30,264 nucleotides of DNA, taken from URNF01 sp045531495 (GTDB taxonomy: Bacteria > Bacillota > Clostridia > Oscillospirales > Acutalibacteraceae). A program made the translations under genes and the position numbers. The stretch is from the NCBI GenBank assembly GCA_045531495.1, contig JAZSED010000058.1, positions 1-30,264 on the forward strand, in the 5' to 3' direction. The notes beneath the pieces are model-generated. The model saw only the letters and a program-made list of their open reading frames with translations, was not told the origin of the DNA and did not search any database. Shown here piece by piece: positions 7,671 through 14,227 of this stretch (position 1 is its first letter; every line of letters begins with the position of its first letter).

Positions 7671-8216
7671 TCAAATTTCACCGTTTTGCCGTAAAAACCA
7701 CACCTTCATTACCGCTGCCTGTGTTTTTGCGTCGGTAATCTCATCGTTCATCACCATATCCACTGCCGTTGTCAGCGGGATTTTCTCCACCTCTAAAAAC
7801 TCGTCCTCGTCGGGCGATACCTCGCCGGCAGCAAGGTCGGTGGCGAGATACATATAAATCACTTCGTTAAAATATCCGGGAGACGGATACACTCTGCCGA
7901 GTGACAGATAGTTTTTCGCCGTATAACCCGTTTCTTCCTTCAACTCCCGTTTACCCGTCTCCAGCGGTGTTTCGCCGGGGTCACGTTTTCCGGCGGGAAT
8001 TTCGGGCAGAATTTCACCGTACGGATAACGGAACTGCCGTACAAACAGCAGACAATCATCGTCGGTCAATGCCGCCACGCACACGCCGCCGGGGTGTTCC
8101 ACCACCTCACGGCCTGCCGTTGTACCGTCAGGCAACAACGCCTCATCCACACGCATATTCAGAATGCGCCCTCTGAAGATATATTCCTGTGACAATGTTT
8201 TTTCGGTAAGGTCCAT
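7671..8216 (-). CDS. Nudix hydrolase, ADP-ribose pyrophosphatase type
   Basis: 181 residues. The Nudix box GX5EX7REUXEEXGU is intact at 76-98 (GKRDPGETPLETGKRELKEETGY), with a Pro-rich approach (LPEIPAG) and an N-terminal beta domain (EYIFRGRILNMRVDEALLPDG) typical of NudF/ADPRase enzymes. A conserved YPSPGYFNE segment follows about 14 residues after the box, another ADPRase hallmark. It hydrolyses ADP-ribose and possibly related nucleoside diphosphate sugars in the cytosol. The start is ATG 8216 behind AAAGGG. The gene is transcribed alone, divergent from the M14-like gene, and ends in its own terminator. Confidence 0.9.
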   Translation of the reverse strand: MDLTEKTLSQEYIFRGRILNMRVDEALLPDGTTAGREVVEHPGGVCVAALTDDDCLLFVRQFRYPYGEILPEIPAGKRDPGETPLETGKRELKEETGYTAKNYLSLGRVYPSPGYFNEVIYMYLATDLAAGEVSPDEDEFLEVEKIPLTTAVDMVMNDEITDAKTQAAVMKVWFLRQNGEI

Positions 8217-8285
8217 AATAATACCCTTTCTTGTTCTTAATTTTGGCGGTTTTCATATATTGATAAGACAGAGGAGTGAATATAT

Positions 8286-9008
8286 ATGAAATACCTGACC
8301 GCCGCTGCCAAAGCCGACTACGCACTGACACAGCGCAGTATGGAGGCAATCACCGCCAAATATCCCTTTACGTGTAAGGTGCCGCTTGGGCGCAGTGCAA
8401 AAGGCCGTCAAATCGACGCTCTTATGCTGTGTTGTCCCGGCAAACGGCAGAGCGGCAGAGTATTGCTGATAGCGGCGGAAAACGGGCAGGAATGGCTTTC
8501 CACCCTCGTTTTACTGCGCTTTTGCGAAGAAGTATGTTTTTGCCTGCAAAACGACCTGTCGATGGTAGGGGTAGACGTACGCCGTGCGCTGATTGGGCGC
8601 ACCGTTATGCTGATACCGCAGGCGAACCCCGACGGTACAGAAGCTGTTTTACAAGGCTGTAGCAATATCCCCGCCGATTTTTCCGCGTTGCACGCGCTTT
8701 GTCAGCGCTTGCGGTTTCGGCATGCTGCTGTTTTACATACCTGCGGCGAGCATATCCGTTGGCATCACGGTGACGACACACCTGTCCCCGCCCGTATGAT
8801 GGCGGAAATTATGGCGTCTGCCGCGGGGCTTGTCACCACCGACGCACACCGAGATGCCGATACGTTTTGTCGGTGGTTTGTACAGCAATTCCAAAAGCCC
8901 GCCTTTTCGGTCGACCTTGGCTGTAAAGAAAATCCGCCGCCGATAGAGGATGTGCCTGTTATCGGCAAGCGGATGCGCGAATTGCTCTTACTGAATATTA
9001 TGATGTAA
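8286..9008 (+). CDS. M14 zinc-carboxypeptidase-like protein with altered active site
   Basis: 240 residues with no signal peptide. The family framework is visible: LGRSAKGRQIDALML (about 34-48), NGQEW (66-70), MLIPQANPDGTEA (108-120, matching the NPDG motif), LHTCGEHIRW (150-159) and FSVDLG (207-212). In active M14 enzymes the first zinc site is HxxE; here it reads N66-G-Q-E69, so the ligand His is replaced by Asn. The second ligand His (H151) is kept. The catalytic Glu in the TxELG strand is replaced by Asp210. The protein may therefore be inactive or metal-poor, or have changed chemistry. Relatives cleave gamma-D-glutamyl-diaminopimelate bonds in peptidoglycan. The start is ATG 8286 behind GAGGAG. 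It converges on the S-component gene with an 18-nt gap and no clear terminator. Confidence 0.8.
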   Translation: MKYLTAAAKADYALTQRSMEAITAKYPFTCKVPLGRSAKGRQIDALMLCCPGKRQSGRVLLIAAENGQEWLSTLVLLRFCEEVCFCLQNDLSMVGVDVRRALIGRTVMLIPQANPDGTEAVLQGCSNIPADFSALHALCQRLRFRHAAVLHTCGEHIRWHHGDDTPVPARMMAEIMASAAGLVTTDAHRDADTFCRWFVQQFQKPAFSVDLGCKENPPPIEDVPVIGKRMRELLLLNIMM

Positions 9009-9026
9009 CAGGCAAAGCAAAGCACC

Positions 9027-9662
9027 TTAATACACACGGATTTTGGTGCGAATGATATCGATAATGCGCACAATGGCGGGAGACAAAATGAGGTTTACCA
9101 AAAACTCACCGATAAAGTTAACCCCCGCCAATCCAAGAAATACCACCTGCAACGCGTTACCGTAAACGCCGAATGCATCGGGGAACATAGACGGCAAAGA
9201 CGCCATTGTGTCGTTGAAGAACAACAACATACCGAGCACAAAAATACCCGTGTTGATGATAGGTGCCGACACCGCGGCAATCACGGTAGCGGCGGTCACA
9301 AACTTACCCTTAAAAGCAACGGTAAGCCCTTTGTAAATAAGGCCTGCGCCAAAGCCTGCTGAAATGGCTTTCAAGAGACAAATCACCACAAAAAAGATGG
9401 GATTTGCCGCCCACAGCAGTGCAGAGAAAGCATCTACACCCGCGATACCCATCGCGGCAGTAATGACACCAAACACACCGCCTAAAAACGCACCGGTCTT
9501 CGGTCCCAAAAGGAAGGCGCCGATAACGATAGGCACCAGCACAAAGGACATCGGCAACGGCCCGATTTTGATAAACGAGCCTGCAAATTGCAGTACCACC
9601 ACAAGAGCGGTCAGCAACGCTACCTGTACGAGACGCAAAACGCCTGCATTTCGATTTTTCAT
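9027..9662 (-). CDS. ECF transporter S component, predicted pantothenate-specific
   Basis: 211 residues. ATG 9662 follows GGAGGT seven bases upstream; longer in-frame extensions lack a ribosome site. The sequence is almost entirely hydrophobic with about six membrane segments. Features of the S-component fold are an N-terminal basic segment before LVQVALLTALVVVLQF, then the loop and helix GPLPMSFVLVPIVIGAFLLGPKTGAFLGGVFGVIT. S components bind a vitamin and dock onto a shared EcfAA'T energising module, which is not in this window. The gene directly upstream on the same strand is coaX (pantothenate kinase), which makes pantothenate the most likely ligand (PanT-type), although the substrate is inferred from context only. 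Confidence 0.85.
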   Translation of the reverse strand: MKNRNAGVLRLVQVALLTALVVVLQFAGSFIKIGPLPMSFVLVPIVIGAFLLGPKTGAFLGGVFGVITAAMGIAGVDAFSALLWAANPIFFVVICLLKAISAGFGAGLIYKGLTVAFKGKFVTAATVIAAVSAPIINTGIFVLGMLLFFNDTMASLPSMFPDAFGVYGNALQVVFLGLAGVNFIGEFLVNLILSPAIVRIIDIIRTKIRVY

Positions 9663-9771
9663 AAAATTACCTCCACTGTCGTTCCGTTTCGGATACGACG
9701 TTTTGTTGTTTATAACATCGTGCCACGCACCGTTGAGACTCCGCAAGGGATGCCGCACGGCAGACACGGTA

Positions 9772-10536
9772 TTACCTGTTTTTCTCGTATATAATACGTA
9801 ATCCTTCCATTAACAGATGCTCATCATACTGTATCGTATGACGGCATGCTTTTACAATCTCTTTTGCAAGACCGCCGGTTGCCACAATAGACGCCGCGCC
9901 GCCCAGCTCTTGCTCAAAGCGGTCACACATACCGTCTATCATCGCCGCGGTGCCGTATACAGCGCCCGATTGCATACACTCAACGGTATTCTTTCCTATC
10001 GCACGTTCGGGGGCCTCCAGACGAATACGGGGCAAAAGAGAGGTGTTGGTGCTTAACGAATTGATAGACGTAAACACACCTGCCAAAATCGCGCCGCCGC
10101 GGAATGCGCCGTTTTCATCCAAGGCGGAAACGGTAGTAGCCGTACCCAAATCCCAAATAATACACGGCAACGGATATTTTGCCGCGCACGCGACCGCACC
10201 CACAAGCAGGTCTGCACCAAGCTGTGCGGGGTTATCAATACGGATATTCACACCCGTCTTGGTGCCGGGGCCCACCTGTAACGGCTCTACGCCGGTGGCT
10301 TTGCGGATAGCTTGACGCAATGCGTGATCCAGCGGCGGTACTACCGAAGATAAAATCGCACCGTCAATATCCTGTGCAGAAATGTTGTAAAGGCGGAAAA
10401 TGTTGCACAAATCTATGGCGTATTGGTCGCCCATACGGCTGTGGTCGGTTGCCAGACGGGATTCTAAAATCAGTTTTTTACCGTCAAATACACCCAGCGT
10501 TATATTGGTGTTGCCCATATCGATAGCAAGTAACAT
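9772..10536 (-). CDS. coaX: Type III pantothenate kinase
   Basis: 254 residues. The ASKHA-fold phosphate motif DMGNTNITLGVFDG is at the N-terminus (6-19). GPGTKTGVNIRIDNPAQLGADLLVG is the pantothenate and ATP site with its conserved Asp. IIWDLGTATTV and the glycine-rich FRGGAILAGV follow. It phosphorylates pantothenate in the first committed step of coenzyme A synthesis. ATG 10536 is preceded by AGGAGG, and the family starts at this residue. The S-component gene follows on the same strand after 109 nt, in which I see no recognisable element, suggesting a CoA-precursor salvage unit. Confidence 0.95.
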   Translation of the reverse strand: MLLAIDMGNTNITLGVFDGKKLILESRLATDHSRMGDQYAIDLCNIFRLYNISAQDIDGAILSSVVPPLDHALRQAIRKATGVEPLQVGPGTKTGVNIRIDNPAQLGADLLVGAVACAAKYPLPCIIWDLGTATTVSALDENGAFRGGAILAGVFTSINSLSTNTSLLPRIRLEAPERAIGKNTVECMQSGAVYGTAAMIDGMCDRFEQELGGAASIVATGGLAKEIVKACRHTIQYDEHLLMEGLRIIYEKNR

Positions 10537-10590
10537 ACTTTCCGCCTCCTTTTCGTCTCTATTATATATCCAAAAACCCATAAGGTCAAG

Positions 10591-10619
10591 AAAAAGGCGT
10601 CGCATAGCGACGCCTTTTT
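10591..10619 (-). terminator. Terminator of the alpha-galactosidase gene
   Basis: A perfect 13-bp stem, AAAAAGGCGTCGC / GCGACGCCTTTTT, has an ATA loop and a T-run on the minus strand. It lies about 55 bases after the alpha-galactosidase stop and before coaX. Confidence 0.87.
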
Positions 10620-10673
10620 CTTGAAAATATTATGTTTTTACAGACAGAGTATCCGCTGCGCCGCTACTCCACA

Positions 10674-12857
10674 TTACTTTTTCTTCAACATAAATACTTT
10701 TGCTTCGAAATCGTTGCAGCATTGAATAGCAAAGCCAGCGTACATCAATTCGTCGCCGCCAAGGTCCGCCTCATAATTGCTGTGCAGTTCGGTCACGTGA
10801 TAGGTAGCCTCGGGGTCTAACCCTACGAATTTTACTCTGCGGTGCCAATACGGGAAACGCAGTTTGTGGGTATAAGTGACAATGGCTTGCTCTTTGTCAG
10901 GGGTCACAAACATCCAACAACAGCTGTTTTCGGTGAACGGGTCAACCACGCGATAGAAGTCGCCATCCATGATAATGGGCTGAATTTTGTGGTACAGTGC
11001 CGTCTGGTTGGCGATTTCCGCACGTTCTTCATCCGATAACTGCAACGGATTGAGTTCATAACCGAAGGTGGCGCTCATCGCCACAGCCGCGCGGGTGTTA
11101 AACGGGGTCACGCGACCAACCTGGTGGTTAGGACACGCGGACACGTGCGCGGTCATCGCCTGCGGCGGATATACAAAGGAAGTGCCGTATTGGATTTTTA
11201 AACGTTCAATAGCATCGCTGTCGTCACTTGTCCAAATCTGCGGGTCATAATACAGCATACCCATATCGAAACGGCCGCCGCCGCCCGAACAACCTTCAAA
11301 CAGTACGTCGGGGAAACGGGTGGTCAAATTACCGAGCAGTTTATACAGATTCAATACATAACGGTGGAACACCTCAGGCTGACGCTCTGCGGGCAGCTGC
11401 GAGGAGTACACGTCGGTAAAGTGACGGTTCATATCCCATTTGACATAGGAAATGCGGTTGTTGGCGAGAATGTCACCGACAACTTTTTCCAGATACTGCT
11501 CCACATCGTCGCGGGAAAGGTCGAGAATCAGCTGGTCACGACCGCGGCAATACGGTCTGCCTTCCAAACGCATACACCAATCGGGATGCGCTTTATACAG
11601 TTCACTGCGTTCGGAAATCATTTCGGGCTCGAACCACAAACCGAAGGTCATTCCCTGCGATTCACACTTTTCGATAAGCGGCGTAAGGCCGTTGGGGAGC
11701 TTGGCTTTATCTACAAACCAATCACCCAGCGAGGAATGGTCGTCGTCACGTTTACCAAACCAACCGTCATCCAAAACGAAGGTATCGATACCCAAGCCCT
11801 TGCAACTGTCGATAATACCAAGCAGTTTTTCTTCATTGAAGTCAAAATAGGTCGCTTCCCAATTGTTGATAACGATAGGACGCGCTTTATTACGGAATTT
11901 TGTGTGTCCCAAATGGTATTTCACCGCGTTGTGGAAGTTGTGGGACATCGCGTTCAAGCCCTTGTCGGTGTAGGTTAACACCGCTTCGGGAGTGGTAAAG
12001 GTCTCCCCCGCTTCCAATTTCCAACGGAAATCGGCGGGATGAATACCAATCTGCATACGCACTTCATCCTGGTAGTTTACGTCCGCGGATGCGATAAAGT
12101 TACCGCTGTACACCAGCGCTGCGGCGTATACTTCGCCCGTAAATTCGGTGGTATGCGGTGCCGCCAAGGCGATAAAGGGATTGTGATGGTGGCTGGAGGT
12201 GCCGCGGCGGCTACCCACCGATTGGGTGCCGTGGCGAAGGGGTTCTCTGCACACCTGGCGTTCCCAACAGTGACCGCCGTACAGAGAAATCATATCAAAT
12301 TTGCTTTCCGCGATGTCAAGGGAGGCGCTCAACGCGCGGGTCACCGATACAGGTGCACCCGTGGTGTTTACAATGCGCGCGTTGCGGGTGATAATGTCGA
12401 TTTTTTCGTATGTAACGTAGCGAAGTACCACCGTCAGACCGCTGAAATGGTCGCACAAGGTGACCTCTAAGGTCTGGTCACCGCCCGAAAGACCGGGCAG
12501 GCCGTCCGGCTCAACGTTTCCGTCTACAATGGTATGAGATACGTATTTCAAGTCCAAAAGACGGCTGCCGTTGGGGAATTCCACGCCGATAGCGGGCTCA
12601 CGGTAGTCACCGCCGCCGTAGGACGGGTATTCGGTAGGCATGACGTCCAACGCATGGCGGTGGTTAAACGCGCCTTCATAGTTGGGTGTAAAGCCGGAAG
12701 CACCGGGTTGCCACAAACGGAGAAGATCCGCGGGGCGAATGCGCTTGCCGTAATATTGGCTCAAAAGATAATTGCAGTCAAACACCGAAAACGCCAAGGT
12801 GGTGTTATCGGTAGAAACGGTAAATAATTTTTTGTCTTCCAAAAATCGGATAGGCAT
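10674..12857 (-). CDS. Alpha-galactosidase, glycoside hydrolase family 36
   Basis: 727 residues, the usual length for GH36 tetrameric enzymes. The N-terminal beta-supersandwich (about 1-320) is followed by the (beta/alpha)8 barrel. Barrel motifs include NNWEATYFDF (331-340), VLDDGWFGKRDDD (361-373) and YVKWDMNRH (471-479) with the nucleophile D475. EGCSGGGGRFD (521-531) and IWTSDDSDAIERL (541-553) hold the acid/base Asp (D545 by alignment from memory). It releases terminal alpha-galactose from oligosaccharides such as raffinose and melibiose. No signal peptide is present, so it should act in the cytosol on imported sugars. The start is ATG 12857 behind AAGGAGTG; a TATAAT-like -10 (12888-12893, minus) lies upstream. 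It is monocistronic with its own terminator. Confidence 0.94.
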   Translation of the reverse strand: MPIRFLEDKKLFTVSTDNTTLAFSVFDCNYLLSQYYGKRIRPADLLRLWQPGASGFTPNYEGAFNHRHALDVMPTEYPSYGGGDYREPAIGVEFPNGSRLLDLKYVSHTIVDGNVEPDGLPGLSGGDQTLEVTLCDHFSGLTVVLRYVTYEKIDIITRNARIVNTTGAPVSVTRALSASLDIAESKFDMISLYGGHCWERQVCREPLRHGTQSVGSRRGTSSHHHNPFIALAAPHTTEFTGEVYAAALVYSGNFIASADVNYQDEVRMQIGIHPADFRWKLEAGETFTTPEAVLTYTDKGLNAMSHNFHNAVKYHLGHTKFRNKARPIVINNWEATYFDFNEEKLLGIIDSCKGLGIDTFVLDDGWFGKRDDDHSSLGDWFVDKAKLPNGLTPLIEKCESQGMTFGLWFEPEMISERSELYKAHPDWCMRLEGRPYCRGRDQLILDLSRDDVEQYLEKVVGDILANNRISYVKWDMNRHFTDVYSSQLPAERQPEVFHRYVLNLYKLLGNLTTRFPDVLFEGCSGGGGRFDMGMLYYDPQIWTSDDSDAIERLKIQYGTSFVYPPQAMTAHVSACPNHQVGRVTPFNTRAAVAMSATFGYELNPLQLSDEERAEIANQTALYHKIQPIIMDGDFYRVVDPFTENSCCWMFVTPDKEQAIVTYTHKLRFPYWHRRVKFVGLDPEATYHVTELHSNYEADLGGDELMYAGFAIQCCNDFEAKVFMLKKK

Positions 12858-12963
12858 AAAAACACTCCTTTAACAACACTTTCCATCATTATACATAAAG
12901 TTGTCACAAATTTCCATAGAAAAGCCAAAAAAAGTTTATTTTGGGGTAAAGAAAAAGAAATAC

Positions 12964-12992
12964 TTGCAATGATGCGGGAAATAGTGTAGAAT
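12964..12992 (+). promoter_or_regulatory. tRNA-Arg promoter
   Basis: TTGCAA (12964-12969) and TAGAAT (12987-12992) have an exact 17-bp spacer. The predicted transcription start is near 13000, about 16 bases before the mature tRNA 5' end. Confidence 0.7.
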
Positions 12993-13015
12993 GTATAGCC
13001 GGAGAGAAGAAATAT

Positions 13016-13092
13016 CCGCCCGTGGCGAAGCTGGATATCGCAGTGGATTCCGATTCCAAAGGCCGGGGGTTCGAATCCCTCCGGGCGGGCCA
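13016..13092 (+). tRNA. tRNA-Arg (anticodon CCG)
   Basis: 77 nt including an encoded CCA. The acceptor stem is CCGCCCG / CGGGCGG with discriminator G. The D stem is GCGA/TCGC around AGCTGGATA. The anticodon loop is TTCCGAT, giving anticodon CCG, which reads CGG. The anticodon stem has four good pairs and a G-A closing mismatch. The variable loop is AGGCC. The T stem is GGGGG/CCCTC with the TTCGAAT loop. A promoter precedes it and a terminator follows directly. Confidence 0.93.
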
Positions 13093-13132
13093 AAAAAGAG
13101 AGTGCTGACCGTAAGGTTAGTGCTCTCTTTTT
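13093..13132 (+). terminator. Terminator following tRNA-Arg
   Basis: An 18-bp stem including three G-U pairs (AAAAAGAGAGTGCTGACC / GGTTAGTGCTCTCTTTTT) has a GTAA loop and a T-run. It begins directly at the tRNA CCA end. Confidence 0.85.
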
Positions 13133-13136
13133 CTGT

Positions 13137-13276
13137 TCGGGGGGATTCGAACCCTGAGAGGGTGAGCGACGTCAAGAAAACAGTCCTGTGGACTGTTTTT
13201 AGTCGCGAAGTCCGTGCGGCTTTGCCGCTAAGGACGTAAGACGCGAAGCGGCTGTATCCCTCCGGGCGGGCCAAAA
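13137..13276 (+). repeat. tRNA-tail element: inverted T-arm, nested hairpins, duplicated tRNA 3' end
   Basis: This noncoding block begins with GGGGATTCGAACCCT (about 13141-13155), the reverse complement of a tRNA T-arm. It continues with GCGAC (13166-13170) pairing with GTCGC (13202-13206) around a perfect 10-bp hairpin AAAACAGTCC/GGACTGTTTT (13177-13199). Next is a two-part hairpin: GTCC (13210-13213)/GGAC (13232-13235) enclosing GCGGC/GCCGC. It ends with 13256-13276, an exact 21-bp direct repeat of 13075-13095, which covers the end of the T arm, the 3' acceptor strand and CCA of tRNA-Arg plus following A residues. The arrangement looks like an element that entered at or recombined with the tRNA 3' end. 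I have the impression of similar tails behind tRNA genes in other Oscillospirales, but know of no named family. Confidence 0.65.
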
Positions 13277-13314
13277 CAACAATCCTGTCGATTATTGTCG
13301 GCAGGATTTGTTTT
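13273..13314 (+). terminator. Second terminator after the duplicated tRNA tail
   Basis: AAAACAACAATCCTGTCGA (13273-13291) pairs with TCGGCAGGATTTGTTTT (13298-13314), with a two-base bulge and one G-U pair, and ends in T. It repeats the terminator-after-CCA arrangement of the intact tRNA. Confidence 0.65.
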
Positions 13315-13318
13315 CATA

Positions 13319-13389
13319 TTCATCATTCATTAAAACGGATTTTCGTAATGAATAATGAAGTCGCTTACGCTGATGAATAATGAATAATT
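13319..13389. repeat. AT-rich inverted and direct repeat cluster
   Basis: TTCATCATTCATTA (13319-13332) is the inverse of TAATGAATAATGAA (13346-13359), with one mismatch in 14. A further copy, TGATGAATAATGAATAATT, follows at 13371-13389. It is noncoding and lies between the tRNA tail and the HTH promoter. The function is unknown; it may be a miniature dispersed repeat. Together with the tRNA tail, two terminators and the promoter it accounts for the gene-free stretch 13093-13493. Confidence 0.5.
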
Positions 13390-13425
13390 GGTTTGGCCAA
13401 AGCGTTCAAAAAATGTAAAATATAC

Positions 13426-13454
13426 TTGACATTTTTTCAATTATGGAATATACT
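13426..13454 (+). promoter_or_regulatory. Consensus promoter and possible operator repeats of the HTH operon
   Basis: TTGACA (13426-13431) and TATACT (13449-13454) are exactly 17 bp apart. AATATACTTGA (13419-13429) and AATATACTCGA (13447-13457) form a direct repeat overlapping the -35 and -10 boxes, 28 bp apart. This is a plausible autoregulatory operator for the HTH protein encoded next. Confidence 0.7.
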
Positions 13455-13493
13455 CGAATTGTAAAGCAGGCTTTACTTTTAGGAGGCGATGAT

Positions 13494-13691
13494 TTGAAAA
13501 ATAAGATAAAAGATTTGAGGAAAGAACTAGGCGTTACACAAGAAGATTTAGCCGATGCTGTAAGCGTTACCCGCCAGACGATTATTTCGTTGGAAAGCGG
13601 AAAATATAACGCTTCGCTGCAGCTTGCCTATAAAATCGCTAAATACTTTAATACCACCATAGAAAATGTTTTTGTTTTTGAGGAGATGTAA
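13494..13691 (+). CDS. Small XRE-type HTH regulator (YozG-like)
   Basis: 65 residues that are essentially one Cro/CI-type helix-turn-helix: KIKDLRKELGVTQEDLADAV, SVTRQTIISLESGKYN, then AYKIAKYFNTTIENVFVFEE. The start is read as TTG 13494 because AGGAGG lies at 13481-13486 and the HTH domain begins exactly there; an ATG at 13443 in the same frame overlaps the -10 box and cannot be the start. Such 65-70-residue regulators usually precede a membrane protein gene, as here, and often repress their own operon. The stop overlaps the next ATG by one base (TAATG), so the two are translationally coupled. Confidence 0.85.
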   Translation: MKNKIKDLRKELGVTQEDLADAVSVTRQTIISLESGKYNASLQLAYKIAKYFNTTIENVFVFEEM

Positions 13692-14110
13692 TGATGGATT
13701 TCAGGAAAAAGTTAAAAATCAGATTATTTGTCGCAATAGGCTATATTGTTTTAGGCCTTGCAATGATGGTTGTATTCAATTTTATCAAGACTGAAAATGA
13801 TTTTTTGTCTTCTTTCGGTCTCGCGCTTGTTGTTATTGGGGCAGTGCATATACGGAACTATATGCGGATAACCAAAAATGAGGAAACCATAACAAAACGG
13901 CAGATTGCAGAAACAGATGAGCGTAATATATCCATTGCAAACAAGGCAAAAAGTGTTTCATTTATTGTGTATGTTATATTGGCCTGTGTATCTGTTATTG
14001 TATTAGAATTATTTAATAAAACTCAGTTAGCAATGATTCTTTCGGGAACAGTTTGTGCACTGATTTTACTGTATTGGATCAGTTATTGGATAATCCGCAA
14101 AAACTCGTAG
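13691..14110 (+). CDS. Four-TM membrane protein (DUF2178-like)
   Basis: 139 residues with about four hydrophobic helices: 11-31 (LFVAIGYIVLGLAMMVVFNF), 39-53 (SSFGLALVVIGAVHI), 87-106 (SVSFIVYVILACVSVIVLEL) and 111-134 (LAMILSGTVCALILLYWISYW). Between helices 2 and 3 is a charged cytoplasmic loop with QIAETDERNISIANKAK. The D-E-R-x-x-x-I-x-x-K-A pattern is characteristic of the DUF2178 type of membrane protein found beside small HTH regulators. ATG 13691 or 13694 may be used (AGGAG at 13681-13685). The function is unknown; the pair may sense a membrane or surface stress. A bidirectional terminator follows at 14197. Confidence 0.75.
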   Translation: MMDFRKKLKIRLFVAIGYIVLGLAMMVVFNFIKTENDFLSSFGLALVVIGAVHIRNYMRITKNEETITKRQIAETDERNISIANKAKSVSFIVYVILACVSVIVLELFNKTQLAMILSGTVCALILLYWISYWIIRKNS

Positions 14111-14196
14111 TTTTTTGCGCTGTAGGGTTTTGTGTTGAAAAAGCGGTAAGCCGTTTCGCATATACAGCCTTTTGAATAGTATTTGCCGGAGATTAC

Positions 14197-14227
14197 AAAA
14201 ACGCCACCCCATAAGGGTGGCGTTTTT
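14197..14227. terminator. Bidirectional terminator between convergent genes
   Basis: The perfect 13-bp stem AAAAACGCCACCC / GGGTGGCGTTTTT has a CATAA loop. It lies between the membrane protein gene (+) and the GH20 gene (-), touching the GH20 stop codon. Confidence 0.87.

Noticed and set aside
11364..11978. 204-residue plus-strand frame within the GH36 gene
   Set aside because: It lies opposite catalytic-barrel codons of the alpha-galactosidase and has no recognisable motif.
12761..13093. Minus-strand reading frame beginning MARPEGFEPPAFG
   Set aside because: This is the well-known false protein produced by translating the reverse complement of a tRNA gene (here tRNA-Arg 13016-13092).
12936..13274. 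Minus-strand reading frame MARPEGYSRF...GGIRTPGLWNRNP
   Set aside because: It starts in the duplicated tRNA tail and runs through the intact tRNA; same artefact, with no independent protein features.
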